DNA of 64,000 nucleotides, from contig NZ_CP097384.1 of the NCBI RefSeq assembly GCF_024584705.1, positions 1,550,001 through 1,614,000 of the forward strand, read 5' to 3'. The notes under the pieces were generated by a model. It was not told where the DNA came from. It ran no database searches and worked only from the letters and a program-made list of their open reading frames with translations. The stretch is from Blastopirellula sp. J2-11. GTDB taxonomy: Bacteria > Planctomycetota > Planctomycetia > Pirellulales > Pirellulaceae. The position numbers and the translations under genes are program-made. Positions 8,390-16,520 of this stretch are shown here, piece after piece; position 1 is the stretch's first letter; every line of letters begins with the position of its first letter.

Positions 8390-8432
8390 TTTGGAGTGAT
8401 CGAAAAAAACAAACCGGTCCGGTCCGGTCCAA
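8390..8432 (+). repeat. Repeat module A3 (3' end)
   Basis: Ends with three tandem GGTCC units at 8414-8432 (CCGGTCCGGTCCGGTCCAA), after an A-rich stretch. Its 5' part cannot be aligned confidently with A1 or A2. The terminal motif is the same as in B1 and B2 near 50129 and 50345. Confidence 0.6.
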
Positions 8433-8551
8433 GGCGACGGCACGTCGGCTCCGACCGGGATTTGATACAATTGCTCGACCGCCCTCGCAAGTCATCGATC
8501 AATCCTCATCCTGCCCAACGCCGCTTCGCGACTAGATAAAGCATCTTTGAT

Positions 8552-11494
8552 ATGAAAAAGCTCTTTCAACCCGATCCGCTGCGCATTCTTCCCGTGGGGC
8601 ATCAGCCGACGGCCGATCGTGCGCCAGACGAGATTGCCGAGGGTTCGCCGGCTTGGCTGCGTGATGACCTGGTCGAGATGCTGGGCGCCGATCAGGTGTT
8701 GTCGCGGCCGATCGATTTGATCAAGTACGCCAGCGATGCGAGTCCCTATCGATTGTTTCCGAAGGTGATTGTGCTGCCGCGGCATGTGGAGGAAGTACGG
8801 CAAATTTTCGCCTACGCCAAGCGAAAGCAATTGCCGGTCACGATCCGCGCCTCGGGATCAAGTCTCAGTGGTCAGGCGCAAGGAGACGGCATCCTGATCG
8901 AAGCTCGCCGTCATTGGGCCGGTTGGACCATCGAAGAAGAAGGCCGTCGCCTGCGCGTCCGTCCTGGTACGGTGTTGTTTCGCGCCAACTTGGCGCTCGC
9001 GCCGCACGGTTATCGCTTGGGCCCAGATCCGGCGAGCGGCAGCGTCTGCACCATCGGCGGCGTGGTCGCGAATAACTCAAGCGGCATGTGCTGCGGCACC
9101 GCCCAAAATTCGTATCAAACGATCGAGTCGCTGACGTTCCTGCTGCCGACGGGGCATTTGATCGACACGGCGGCGCCAACTGCGGTCGAGGACTTTGTGA
9201 GTGCGGCGCCAGAGCTTGCCGCTGGTCTGTTGGAGATCAAACGCGAAATCGAAGCGGACGCTCCCTTGGTCGAACGGATCCGCCGCAAGTTCAGTATCAA
9301 AAACACGACCGGCTATCACATGGAGTCGTTCCTCGACGCCGACACGCCGCTTGAGATTTTTCGACGACTGCTGATCGGATCGGAAGGGACGCTCGCCTTC
9401 TTGGCTGAAGCGGTCTTTCGGACGGTGCCGGACGACAAACAGCGTCTGACTGCTTTTTTGATCTTTCCCGACATGTACGCAGCGGCGGCGGCCGTCGCTC
9501 CGTTTGTAGAAGCCGGCGCGGCGGCGGTGGAATTGACCGATCGCGCGTCGCTTCGTTCGGTCGAAGGGAAGCCGGGTGTGCCGCAGCGTTGGCGCGATCT
9601 TGGCGAATCGGCGACTGGACTGTTGATCGAGTTCCGCGAGAGCACCGCCGAACTGCGTGACGCCGCACTGTCGGCCGCCAATAGGGTGTTGGCCAGTTTG
9701 GATCTGGTCGAGCCGGCCGAGTTTACGACCGATCGTCGTTTGGCGGCGCAGTTCTGGAGCGTGCGCAACGGCCTATTGCCGTCGGTGGGCGGATCGCGTC
9801 CCCCCGGCACTTCGCTCATTCTCGAAGATGTCTGCTTTCCCAAAGATCGTCTTGCGGATGGCGCAATCGATCTGCAACAGCTGCTCGCCCAGCATGGTTA
9901 CGAAGGTTTTGTGTTTGGGCATGCGTCGGCCGGCAATCTGCACTTTTTGATCACGCCGTCGCTCAACACGCAGACCGATGTCGATCGCTATGACGCATTC
10001 ATGGCCGATGTAGTGGCCCTGGTCGTTGACAAATACGACGGCTCCCTCAAAGCCGAACACGGCACCGGCCGCAACGTGGCGCCGTTTGTAGTGCGCGAAT
10101 GGGGGCCGAAGCTGACTGGGCTGATGTGGAAGCTGAAGCGGCTGACCGATCCCGACGGGATTCTCTCACCAGGCGTGCTGTTGTCGGAAGACATCGCATC
10201 GCATCTGCAAAATCTGCACACGACGCCGATCGTTGAAGACGAAGTCGATCGCTGCGTCGAATGCGGTTACTGCGAGCCGGTTTGTCCGAGCCGTAATCTG
10301 TCGACAACGCCGCGACAGCGGATTATTTTGCGGCGCGAAATGATGCGGCAACCGGCCGACTCGCCGGTGACGCTGGCGCTGCTGCGCGACTACGAGTACG
10401 AAGCGATTGAAACCTGCGCTGGCGACGGCGTTTGTGCGATCGCTTGTCCGGTGAACATCAACACCGGCAATCTGATGAAAGAGTTTCGCCGCCAAGAGCA
10501 TACGGCGACGCAAGAATACGTGGCCAAAAAAGCGGCGGAGAACTGGTCGACGGTCGAGAGCATCTCGCGGACGGCGCTGCGTGTGAATCAGTTGTCGGCA
10601 AGTACGCTGGGCGAGTGGCCCGCCAAAGCGATCACGGGCGCATCACGGGCCATCGTCAGCAACGACCTGGCGCCAGCTTGGTTGCCGAATCTACCGGCGG
10701 CGGCCGATACGAAGCTGCCCAAGACCGATCCTGCAAACGCGACGGCGGTTTACTTTATGGCCTGCGTCAATCGGATCTTCGGCGACTCGCCTGACGCGAA
10801 GCCGGCGCCCAGTCTGGCCGAAGCGATGGTCGCCGTATCGGCACGCGCCGGAATGCCGGTTTATATTCCCCGCGACATCTGGGGGAACTGCTGCGCGACG
10901 GTCTGGCACTCGAAGGGATATGAAGAGGGAAACGCATTCATGGCCAACAAGATTGTGGAGAGTCTCTGGCGCTGGAGCGACGCTGGCCGGCTGCCGATTG
11001 TCTGCGACGCGTCCTCCTGTACGTTGGGGATCGCCAGCGAGATTCTCGAGTATCTGACTCCGGAGAATCGTGAGCGACACGCTCAACTCTCGCTGCTCGA
11101 TTCAATCGACTGGGCCCACGACTTTTTATTGCCCCGATTGCAGATCGCCAAGCCGGTCGGCTCGGTCGCCGTCCATCCTACCTGTGCGACGCAGCATCTG
11201 GGATTGGGAGAAAAGTTACGCGCTCTCTGTGGAGCCTTGGCGCTGGAGACCGTCGTGCCGATTCACGCAACCTGCTGCGGTTTCGCGGGCGATCGAGGGT
11301 TATTGCATCCAGAACTGACCAAGGCCGCGACCGCGGAACAAGCGGCCGAGTTGGACCATCGCGAGTTCGACGGCTATGTATCAAGCAATCGAACTTGCGA
11401 GATCGGCATGAACCAGGCGACCGGCGCCGATTATCGATCGGTGCTGTTTCTGCTGGAAGAATTGACGCGGCCTGATGCGGCGTCGCTAGGATGA
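8552..11494 (+). CDS. FAD/Fe-S D-2-hydroxyacid dehydrogenase (fused GlcD-GlcF type)
   Basis: A 980-residue fusion of an FAD-dependent oxidase (residues about 1-530) and an iron-sulfur subunit (about 560-980), as in D-lactate/D-2-hydroxyglutarate dehydrogenases of the Dld-II/YdiJ type. The PCMH FAD-binding fold is seen in VTIRASGSSLSGQAQGDG and ASGSVCTIGGVVANNSSGM. Two 4Fe-4S motifs follow: CVECGYCEPVCP near 568 and CAGDGVCAIACP near 621. Two cysteine-rich CCG segments appear near 778 and 878-910 (ATCCGFAGDRG). It oxidises a D-2-hydroxyacid and passes electrons to the respiratory chain. The substrate (lactate, glycolate or 2-hydroxyglutarate) cannot be fixed from sequence. It stands alone. Confidence 0.9.
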   Translation: MKKLFQPDPLRILPVGHQPTADRAPDEIAEGSPAWLRDDLVEMLGADQVLSRPIDLIKYASDASPYRLFPKVIVLPRHVEEVRQIFAYAKRKQLPVTIRASGSSLSGQAQGDGILIEARRHWAGWTIEEEGRRLRVRPGTVLFRANLALAPHGYRLGPDPASGSVCTIGGVVANNSSGMCCGTAQNSYQTIESLTFLLPTGHLIDTAAPTAVEDFVSAAPELAAGLLEIKREIEADAPLVERIRRKFSIKNTTGYHMESFLDADTPLEIFRRLLIGSEGTLAFLAEAVFRTVPDDKQRLTAFLIFPDMYAAAAAVAPFVEAGAAAVELTDRASLRSVEGKPGVPQRWRDLGESATGLLIEFRESTAELRDAALSAANRVLASLDLVEPAEFTTDRRLAAQFWSVRNGLLPSVGGSRPPGTSLILEDVCFPKDRLADGAIDLQQLLAQHGYEGFVFGHASAGNLHFLITPSLNTQTDVDRYDAFMADVVALVVDKYDGSLKAEHGTGRNVAPFVVREWGPKLTGLMWKLKRLTDPDGILSPGVLLSEDIASHLQNLHTTPIVEDEVDRCVECGYCEPVCPSRNLSTTPRQRIILRREMMRQPADSPVTLALLRDYEYEAIETCAGDGVCAIACPVNINTGNLMKEFRRQEHTATQEYVAKKAAENWSTVESISRTALRVNQLSASTLGEWPAKAITGASRAIVSNDLAPAWLPNLPAAADTKLPKTDPANATAVYFMACVNRIFGDSPDAKPAPSLAEAMVAVSARAGMPVYIPRDIWGNCCATVWHSKGYEEGNAFMANKIVESLWRWSDAGRLPIVCDASSCTLGIASEILEYLTPENRERHAQLSLLDSIDWAHDFLLPRLQIAKPVGSVAVHPTCATQHLGLGEKLRALCGALALETVVPIHATCCGFAGDRGLLHPELTKAATAEQAAELDHREFDGYVSSNRTCEIGMNQATGADYRSVLFLLEELTRPDAASLG

Positions 11495-11519
11495 TCGAGC
11501 GACGCATGGCGGCGCCGCT

Positions 11520-12407
11520 TCAAAACTCTGGTCCCACGATCATCGGTTGCGCGTGGGGCAGGGTGGTGAAGGTGAATTCGTGGCCGGTTATCATCTCACC
11601 ATCGACGGAGAACTCGAACTCTTTCTCGCTGCTTAGTCTGATTTGGGCGGCTCGGCGGTAGAAGACCGACTCGTGATCAAGGTAGTTGCCTTGCAAAAAA
11701 CTGGCGGCGATCGAACCAAGATCGATCAGGCTTTCGCCGAGCAGTCCGGTCACTTCCAGGAGCCCGTTGTTGAGCTTCGCTTGGGGGGCGATTTCGACGC
11801 CTCCGCCGACGGTTCGGCCATTGGCGATCGTGAGCGTCCAGAGTTCCAACTCCAACGGCGCGTCGTTATCCAACGTCAGGCGAAGCGGGTACTTTTCGAG
11901 CTCGGGGAGCGCTTCCAGACTGCCGCGTGCATAGGCGAAGGGCCCCCAGAACTGTTTTACCTCATCGCTGACGCGGTCTTCGACTTTGCGCTGATTACCG
12001 CCGGCCGCGACGTTGATGAACCATTTCGACTGATTGTCATATTCCAGCTTCACCACGTCGACGTTCGCGGTCTGATTGGCCCGGATCGCGGCGATCGCCG
12101 CCGTGGGATCGGGCGCATAGCCGAGAGAGCGCACGAAGTCGTTGCCGGTGCCTAGCGGTACGACGGCCAAAGTCGGTCGGACGTCCCCTGAATGCAGGTG
12201 ATGGATCATGCCGCTGATTCCACCATCTCCGCCGGCGACGATGACCAGATCGCTATCGGTGACCTGATCGAGACAGCGGCAAGCCTCTTCGAAGGATTCG
12301 GTTTCGTGAAACGAATCGCCGGCGAGGGTTAAAAGTTCGGTCTTCGCTTCTTCGGCGACGGCGCCTTGACGAGCGTTTCGATTCCAGATGACGACGTAAC
12401 GGCGCAT
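11520..12407 (-). CDS. Diacylglycerol kinase-family lipid kinase (YegS-like)
   Basis: A 295-residue protein with the lipid/sphingosine kinase catalytic domain. The nucleotide-binding loop GGDGG lies at residues 59-63 and VPLGTGNDF at about 83-91. The C-terminal beta-rich half includes EFSVDGEM, the usual DGE motif. Members phosphorylate diacylglycerol or related lipids using ATP. The N-terminus (RRYVVIWNRNARQG) is the standard first strand and N-x-x-[AS]-G loop. Which lipid is used is unknown. It is convergent with the dehydrogenase gene and separated by 170 bases from the large gene upstream on the same strand. Confidence 0.88.
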   Translation of the reverse strand: MRRYVVIWNRNARQGAVAEEAKTELLTLAGDSFHETESFEEACRCLDQVTDSDLVIVAGGDGGISGMIHHLHSGDVRPTLAVVPLGTGNDFVRSLGYAPDPTAAIAAIRANQTANVDVVKLEYDNQSKWFINVAAGGNQRKVEDRVSDEVKQFWGPFAYARGSLEALPELEKYPLRLTLDNDAPLELELWTLTIANGRTVGGGVEIAPQAKLNNGLLEVTGLLGESLIDLGSIAASFLQGNYLDHESVFYRRAAQIRLSSEKEFEFSVDGEMITGHEFTFTTLPHAQPMIVGPEF

Positions 12408-12420
12408 CGGTGGTGCCTAC

Positions 12421-12450
12421 GGATGGGGATGGAACAGCGGATCCCCATCC
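12421..12450. repeat. 10-bp inverted repeat upstream of the lipid kinase gene
   Basis: GGATGGGGAT (12421-12430) and ATCCCCATCC (12441-12450) are perfect complements around a 10-base loop. It lies just upstream of the lipid kinase start at 12407 on the minus strand, so it may be an operator or an mRNA leader hairpin. Confidence 0.5.
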
Positions 12451-12551
12451 TAGAGCAGATCTGGCGCCAAATCGAGAACAGGCGGATTGCTCGGAAAAAG
12501 CAGCCTCTCATTCAAGCCGGCGTAAGCTTCGAGCGATCGTCGGAAAGGTTG

Positions 12552-12572
12552 GTTGATCGTCGCACGATCAAC
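12552..12572 (-). terminator. Candidate terminator hairpin after the large 12578-15247 gene
   Basis: GTTGATCGT and ACGATCAAC form a 9-bp stem with a 3-base loop, six bases beyond the stop codon of the minus-strand gene. No T-run follows, so rho-independent termination is only a possibility; an RNA-stabilising hairpin is equally likely. Confidence 0.4.
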
Positions 12573-12577
12573 GCCGT

Positions 12578-15247
12578 TTAATGGAAGATCTTCTGCAAGA
12601 TCGCCCCTTGGCCAACCCGAATTTTCGGCTCGTCCGCCGATTCTGCGGCAACCGCCGCTTTCGGACTGATCGCCAGAGCGACCCAACCGTCGTAGAGGGC
12701 CAACTGGCTCAGCTCAAACGATTGCAGTCGAGAGTCGTCAGCAACTTGCGGAGGGATGATCGGCAGTGACCGTTGCTTCGAGAAGACCTTGGCGAAGACG
12801 GCGCGGAGCGCGATCTGACCGCCGAAGCCGAGTTCCGACCCGTCTAGTTTGATCGTGCCTTCGCGGACCAATTCGGCTCGCAGGCCGGTGATTTGGGGAG
12901 AATAGGCGACGATGACGCGAAAGTTGCGATAGACGCGATCGCCGTTGGCAAGTTCGGCCAATGCAAGCGACATTTCGACCTTGCCGTCATAGATGCGGAT
13001 TTCGATCGGATTCTCATCGGCGAAGACGACTTCGACGCCTTCGGGAATCTGGTCGAGCAAGCTGCCGTCGGATTGCGGCAAGCGTCCTTCGATTTGGCGA
13101 ACGACATCGTCCAAGCGGTAGCGCCGACCGGCCAGTTTCAATTGTCGGACGCTGTTGTTCAGCGTTGATTCATGCAGTTGCATGCTAAAGGCAGAGTCTG
13201 CAAAAGCGACCGGGCGCGGCGTATGGGCGGCGAGCTGCAAGTCGCCAGCGATGCGGAAACGCCCCACTAGCTGATCGTTGGTCGTGTTTAAATCGACGAC
13301 GGCAGGGGAAAGTCCCATCGTGCGCAGGGGATCTACCGCCAGGTTGAGCAGTTTATCTTGCCAGAGCTCGACCTTTTCGTTGAGTCCTGCGTCGAGTTGT
13401 TGCGTTGCGTTTTGTTCCACTTTGTGTTCGACCACGCGGCGAGCTTCGAGCTGCTTCGCTTCGGATTGGTTGCGGGCGACCGAGCGGACGATCGATCCAA
13501 GCAGCGGCACTTCGTCGTAGTCGGTTCGCAGGCCGTTGATACCGGTGGTGGTTTGCGCCGATGCGATCGCCGGCGACACCCAAAAACCGAGCGGATTGAC
13601 GACCAGCTGTTTGGAAGCCTGATAATGGGAGCGACCATGATTGAAGACGGTCACCGGGCCGGAACTGCTGGAGGTGTTACTGTCGACAACGCCGTAGACA
13701 TCCAATTGCACGCGCCATTGAACCGGATCCGGGGATAGGCGGATTTTCAGTTCGGTTTCGCGGCGACTTCGCCCTTGAACGCGATTCCCCAGGATCGTGT
13801 CATCCACATCTTGTTCGGCCGGCTCCATCTGCGGCAACAGGGCGTCCATAAATGAGGCGTTGACCGCGATCCGACAATTAGCGTTGCGATAGTGCTGATC
13901 GATCAAAACGGCCAAAGCCGTCAGGCCAGCGTCCGAACTGTAGCTGAGCGATTGACACGAGTCGGCCAAACGAATCGCGTCGGTCGACGACAAGGTCGTT
14001 TCAAACTGTTCCATTTGAATCAGTGCCGTCGCCAGCGAGACATCTTCCGCCGCCCAGACCGTCAACTCTTGTTGGAACGGAGCGAACGCCGGTCGGGTAA
14101 TGAGTTGTTGTTGCGCGGTATTAAGATCGGGCGATTTCAGGCGACGAAGGACTTTGCGAGCCAACGTGCGACGTTCCAGTTCGGGATAGCCAAGCGACAT
14201 CGCGTCACGAATGTGGTCGAGCAGGAGGAAGTCGCTCCAACTCAGTAGTTCGCCGCCGGTTCGTAGCTCATCTTCGATTGCGTTAAGCGGCGTCGCCATC
14301 TGGTGCGGATCAAGCGGAGTAGGTTCGACGGCGGCGCCAGATTTCGCACAGGCATGCAGCGGCCTCCAGATCGCCAAGCGTCGCTGCAGCGCGAAGCCGA
14401 CTTGCAGCATGTCGGTCCGCTTCCACGAATAGCCCAACTGATTGGCCAACGTCGAAGCATCGTTGTGAATCACGACCAAGTTATCAAGAATGTTGGTCGC
14501 ATCGCTAGAAGCGAGCGGGATCCCTTCCAACTGATTCAGCTCTGTATTCAGTCGCGCGGCCCAAGCTTCGCATTCGGGATGAAACGCAACTCGTTTGGCC
14601 AAAGCTTTCAACTGAGGTGTCGGCGGCCAGACTTCGGCCAGCGGCTCACTCGACAGAATTGGGTCAGAGATGATGAGCCGCGTACGATCGGGCGCTTCTT
14701 CTGGACGAACCATCGCCGAGGCGCGTGGCAACGAAGGGAGAACGGGATCGGGAATATCCGTACGAGGCGCCGGACTCGCTAGCATCGCTTGTTCGGCCGG
14801 CGGCTCGGATGGCGAATCGGTCGGGAGCGGCGGCGTTAGATCGAGTGAGAACTGCTTTTCGACACGCGGCGCAATTTCGGCTTGCTGCGGGCGAGAACGG
14901 GGATCAGCAAGCGTGGGGCCGTTCGCGGCGAGCTGCTCGGGGCGTTTGGCGAGGGTCGGTTCCCCTTGGGCTGGAGTTGGCCTTTGCGCCAGTGTCGGTT
15001 CTCCCTTGGCCAGCGTGGGAACGGCGGCTGGAGTCGGTTCGCCTGGGGGCGGCGTGGGCGATTCGGCGGCGTTGGGCGCTGCTGGACGAACCTGCGCAGC
15101 CGGTTTCGCTTCGGCCAAGCGGCTGTCATGGCTAGGCGTTTCGGATTGCTGCCAGAGCCAGGGGGATGCTGCGCTCAGCCCCAACAGTAATACGCCGTAA
15201 GCCCAATAGGCTGGATGAAGGATTTGCGGGTTCCGCCTAGAAGTCAC
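12578..15247 (-). CDS. Large single-pass protein with Pro/Thr-rich repeats, unknown function
   Basis: An 889-residue protein with no family recognised. A GTG at 15247 with AAGGGG 9 bases upstream is preferred; an ATG at 15379 would add 44 residues. After a short basic N-terminus comes one membrane helix (AYWAYGVLLLGLSAASPWLW), then about 150 residues rich in Pro, Thr and Ala with imperfect repeats of EPTLAK/GEPTLAQ/PTPAQ. The large remaining domain contains predicted helices, then a beta-rich region (NRVQGRSRRETELKIRL, PLLGSIVRSVARNQSEA). The topology suggests an anchored protein with an extended linker holding a periplasmic domain. Similar planctomycete proteins exist as hypotheticals. Confidence 0.75.
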   Translation of the reverse strand: MTSRRNPQILHPAYWAYGVLLLGLSAASPWLWQQSETPSHDSRLAEAKPAAQVRPAAPNAAESPTPPPGEPTPAAVPTLAKGEPTLAQRPTPAQGEPTLAKRPEQLAANGPTLADPRSRPQQAEIAPRVEKQFSLDLTPPLPTDSPSEPPAEQAMLASPAPRTDIPDPVLPSLPRASAMVRPEEAPDRTRLIISDPILSSEPLAEVWPPTPQLKALAKRVAFHPECEAWAARLNTELNQLEGIPLASSDATNILDNLVVIHNDASTLANQLGYSWKRTDMLQVGFALQRRLAIWRPLHACAKSGAAVEPTPLDPHQMATPLNAIEDELRTGGELLSWSDFLLLDHIRDAMSLGYPELERRTLARKVLRRLKSPDLNTAQQQLITRPAFAPFQQELTVWAAEDVSLATALIQMEQFETTLSSTDAIRLADSCQSLSYSSDAGLTALAVLIDQHYRNANCRIAVNASFMDALLPQMEPAEQDVDDTILGNRVQGRSRRETELKIRLSPDPVQWRVQLDVYGVVDSNTSSSSGPVTVFNHGRSHYQASKQLVVNPLGFWVSPAIASAQTTTGINGLRTDYDEVPLLGSIVRSVARNQSEAKQLEARRVVEHKVEQNATQQLDAGLNEKVELWQDKLLNLAVDPLRTMGLSPAVVDLNTTNDQLVGRFRIAGDLQLAAHTPRPVAFADSAFSMQLHESTLNNSVRQLKLAGRRYRLDDVVRQIEGRLPQSDGSLLDQIPEGVEVVFADENPIEIRIYDGKVEMSLALAELANGDRVYRNFRVIVAYSPQITGLRAELVREGTIKLDGSELGFGGQIALRAVFAKVFSKQRSLPIIPPQVADDSRLQSFELSQLALYDGWVALAISPKAAVAAESADEPKIRVGQGAILQKIFH

Positions 15248-15403
15248 CTTGGTATGCCCCTTGAGAAGTGGCCTGTCCGCTGCGAGCCCGAAAAGGGACG
15301 TAACCCTAAAATCGGATTCTCTGCCCGCGTAGTGCAATCCGATTCGCGCAAACAATACTGTGTGGCGGGGAATTTTCACAGAGGAAGTGAAATTGGCGCG
15401 ACG

Positions 15404-16048
15404 CTAGCTGGTCAACTCGCCTAAATCGCGCAAGATTCCCACTACCGCCGGCGCGTACTCGCGCACATCCCATGCTTCGGCATGGGGCAGGCTAGCAAAG
15501 TCGAAACGCTGGTCCGACTCGACCACAAAGATGCTGTCCGGGGGGGCGGCCGCTAGCATCGCGTTGATCAGCGCCAGCATTTCGTCCGCCTGACTGATGA
15601 ACAGTTCGTACGGCGGGCTGCAAAACACGACCCACGGCGTATCGTCAAACTTGGGTAGACGCCGAGCCCAGAAGAAGGTGTTGGCGGCGAACAGCTGCGC
15701 GCGATCGCTAAGACCAAGATCGTCGAGATTCTGCCGGACGAGTTTGGAGGTCGGAATGTGACGTTCGATAAACGTCGCTCCCACGGCTCGGCGGCTCAGC
15801 GCTTCGATCCCGAGTGCGCCAGTCCCGGCGAACAGGTCGATCGCATATTTTCCTTTAATCGCCGGCCCGATCAGATTGAAGACAGCGGCGCGAACGCGCT
15901 GTTTCATAGGGCGGGTTAATTCGTCGCCTGAATAGACGAGCTTTTTGTTTTTGAAGTCGCCACCGATAATGCGGATCGGCGCATCGAGTCGCGGCTCTTT
16001 ATCGGAAGAACGCGGGTTCGATTTCGGTTTCCCAGGACGGCTAGGCAT
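15404..16048 (-). CDS. rsmD: 16S rRNA guanine-966 N2-methyltransferase
   Basis: A 214-residue class I methyltransferase of the RsmD family, which methylates G966 of 16S rRNA using S-adenosylmethionine. The SAM-binding DLFAGTGALGIEALSR begins at residue 71, after the family-typical IRIIGGDFKNKKL and TRPMKQRVRAAVFNLI. The catalytic [D/N]PPY motif appears as SPPYE at 144-148, with Ser instead of the usual Asp. A 20-residue basic Pro/Ser-rich N-terminal extension precedes the domain. It is divergent from the small membrane protein gene at 16143. Confidence 0.9.
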   Translation of the reverse strand: MPSRPGKPKSNPRSSDKEPRLDAPIRIIGGDFKNKKLVYSGDELTRPMKQRVRAAVFNLIGPAIKGKYAIDLFAGTGALGIEALSRRAVGATFIERHIPTSKLVRQNLDDLGLSDRAQLFAANTFFWARRLPKFDDTPWVVFCSPPYELFISQADEMLALINAMLAAAPPDSIFVVESDQRFDFASLPHAEAWDVREYAPAVVGILRDLGELTS

Positions 16049-16142
16049 TCCGCTACAATCAATCGTTTGGACATCGGAATAATCTGTCCAGACGACCAGA
16101 ATTGCGGGTCGTCGTCAACCAGATCTGACCAGACGAAACCTC

Positions 16143-16400
16143 ATGAGCGACTCGGATCAGGCCAGCGAACTAGAAAAGCAGATTCAGCGCCATCGGCGCG
16201 CCCAGATTTTGTCGGTTGCGATCGGCAATGGGGCGACGCTGCTGATGTTGGTTGGGCTGATGATGCAGTGGCCTCTCTTCGCGTTTGGAGGAGCAGCAAC
16301 GACGGCGATTTGTTTTGTCTCGATCCTGTGGCGCGGCTGGAAATCGGCGGGGGCGGCGAAAAAGCTGGATCAGTGTCGCCAAGAAAAAACCCCGGCCTGA
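16143..16400 (+). CDS. Small two-helix membrane protein
   Basis: An 85-residue protein, no family recognised. A charged N-terminal helix (residues 1-22) is followed by two hydrophobic segments, about residues 23-42 (ILSVAIGNGATLLMLVGLMM) and 45-63 (LFAFGGAATTAICFVSILW), then a basic tail. A small inner-membrane protein is likely. The coding call rests on the coherent amphipathic and hydrophobic pattern, an ATG start and its position between rsmD and amt with a hairpin downstream. No function can be assigned. Confidence 0.6.
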   Translation: MSDSDQASELEKQIQRHRRAQILSVAIGNGATLLMLVGLMMQWPLFAFGGAATTAICFVSILWRGWKSAGAAKKLDQCRQEKTPA

Positions 16401-16477
16401 AAGGGCGAGGCGGAACACCCTTACAGGCCATTGGGGTCGAACTTCTGGCCCAGGCAAAGGCCGAAGTATCATCGAAA

Positions 16478-16507
16478 GGCGAGCCTGACTATCTAGCCAG
16501 GCTCGCC
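16478..16507. terminator. Bidirectional terminator-like hairpin between the small membrane protein and amt
   Basis: GGCGAGCCTG and CAGGCTCGCC are perfect 10-bp arms, extended by one mismatch, with a short loop. It sits 14 bases beyond the amt stop codon and 78 beyond the small membrane protein stop, so it could end both converging transcripts. No clear T-run is present on either strand. Confidence 0.55.
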
Positions 16508-16520
16508 ATGACATTTCTCA

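Larger units (their letters stand above)
7760..8551. repeat. Gene-free composite repeat locus A
   Basis: A 790-base region without a credible gene. It holds a degenerate hairpin (8075-8097), three copies of a module ending in a GGTCC[A/G]GTCC motif (8155-8169, 8266-8280, 8414-8432), a GC-rich hairpin (8183-8199) and a 25-bp perfect inverted repeat (8289-8357). Open frames here (for example 7769-8332 minus) translate the repeats themselves and show no family features. The same module types recur at 50072-50362. This is best read as an accumulation of dispersed intergenic repeats. Confidence 0.75.
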
